Source: Thermodesulfovibrio sp. (lineage in GTDB: Bacteria; Nitrospirota; Thermodesulfovibrionia; Thermodesulfovibrionales; JdFR-85). From it: a stretch of 6,036 bases of DNA. The translations under genes and the position numbers were made by a program. The DNA lies in assembly GCA_027050975.1 (NCBI GenBank), contig JALUAR010000039.1:1-6036 (forward strand), given 5' to 3'. The notes under the pieces were generated by a model. The model searched no databases. It worked only from the letters and a program-made list of their open reading frames with translations, and was not told the DNA's origin. This document shows, piece after piece, positions 6,031-6,036 of this stretch (positions are counted from its first letter, which is position 1; each line of letters starts with the position of its first letter).

Positions 6031-6036
6031 TTCTAT

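Overview
The window looks like chromosomal DNA from a flagellated, motile bacterium of moderate GC content that makes isoprenoids by the MEP (non-mevalonate) pathway. The gene order PIN-TRAM protein, ispD, ispF is known from Firmicutes and some other deep-branching groups. The protein sequences and the sigma-28-type promoters would also suit a Nitrospirota or deltaproteobacterial-like organism. That placement is an inference with low confidence. No mobile element, CRISPR array, tRNA or rRNA is visible.

Layout, left to right. At the very left edge a minus-strand gene begins (ATG at 3-1 behind a strong ribosome binding site) and runs out of the window. An AT-rich spacer of about 335 bp follows; it holds that gene's sigma-28-type promoter. 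Next is a large minus-strand gene (339-2363) for a membrane-bound methyl-accepting chemotaxis protein with a C-terminal zinc-binding CZB domain. It is driven by a second, nearly identical sigma-28-type promoter. Divergent from it on the plus strand is a single gene (about 2538-3875) for a radical SAM enzyme with a B12-binding-like N-terminal domain and no recognised substrate. Its end overlaps by 14 bp, tail to tail, with the last gene of a minus-strand operon: a YacL-type PIN-TRAM membrane protein (5015-6016), ispD (4332-5012) and ispF (3862-4335). These three are packed with a 2-bp gap and a 4-bp overlap.

How the genes work together. IspD and IspF catalyse two non-consecutive steps of the MEP pathway; IspE, which acts between them, is not in the window. 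YacL-type proteins often sit next to ispD/ispF, but a functional link is not established from sequence. The chemoreceptor and the truncated left-hand gene share a promoter type, so they probably belong to one flagellar/chemotaxis regulon. The radical SAM gene stands alone.

The most useful new observations are the matched pair of sigma-28-type promoters, which predicts a chemotaxis or motility role for the unseen left-hand gene, and the orphan radical SAM enzyme with a degenerate cobalamin motif. Nothing here amounts to a clearly new multi-gene system.
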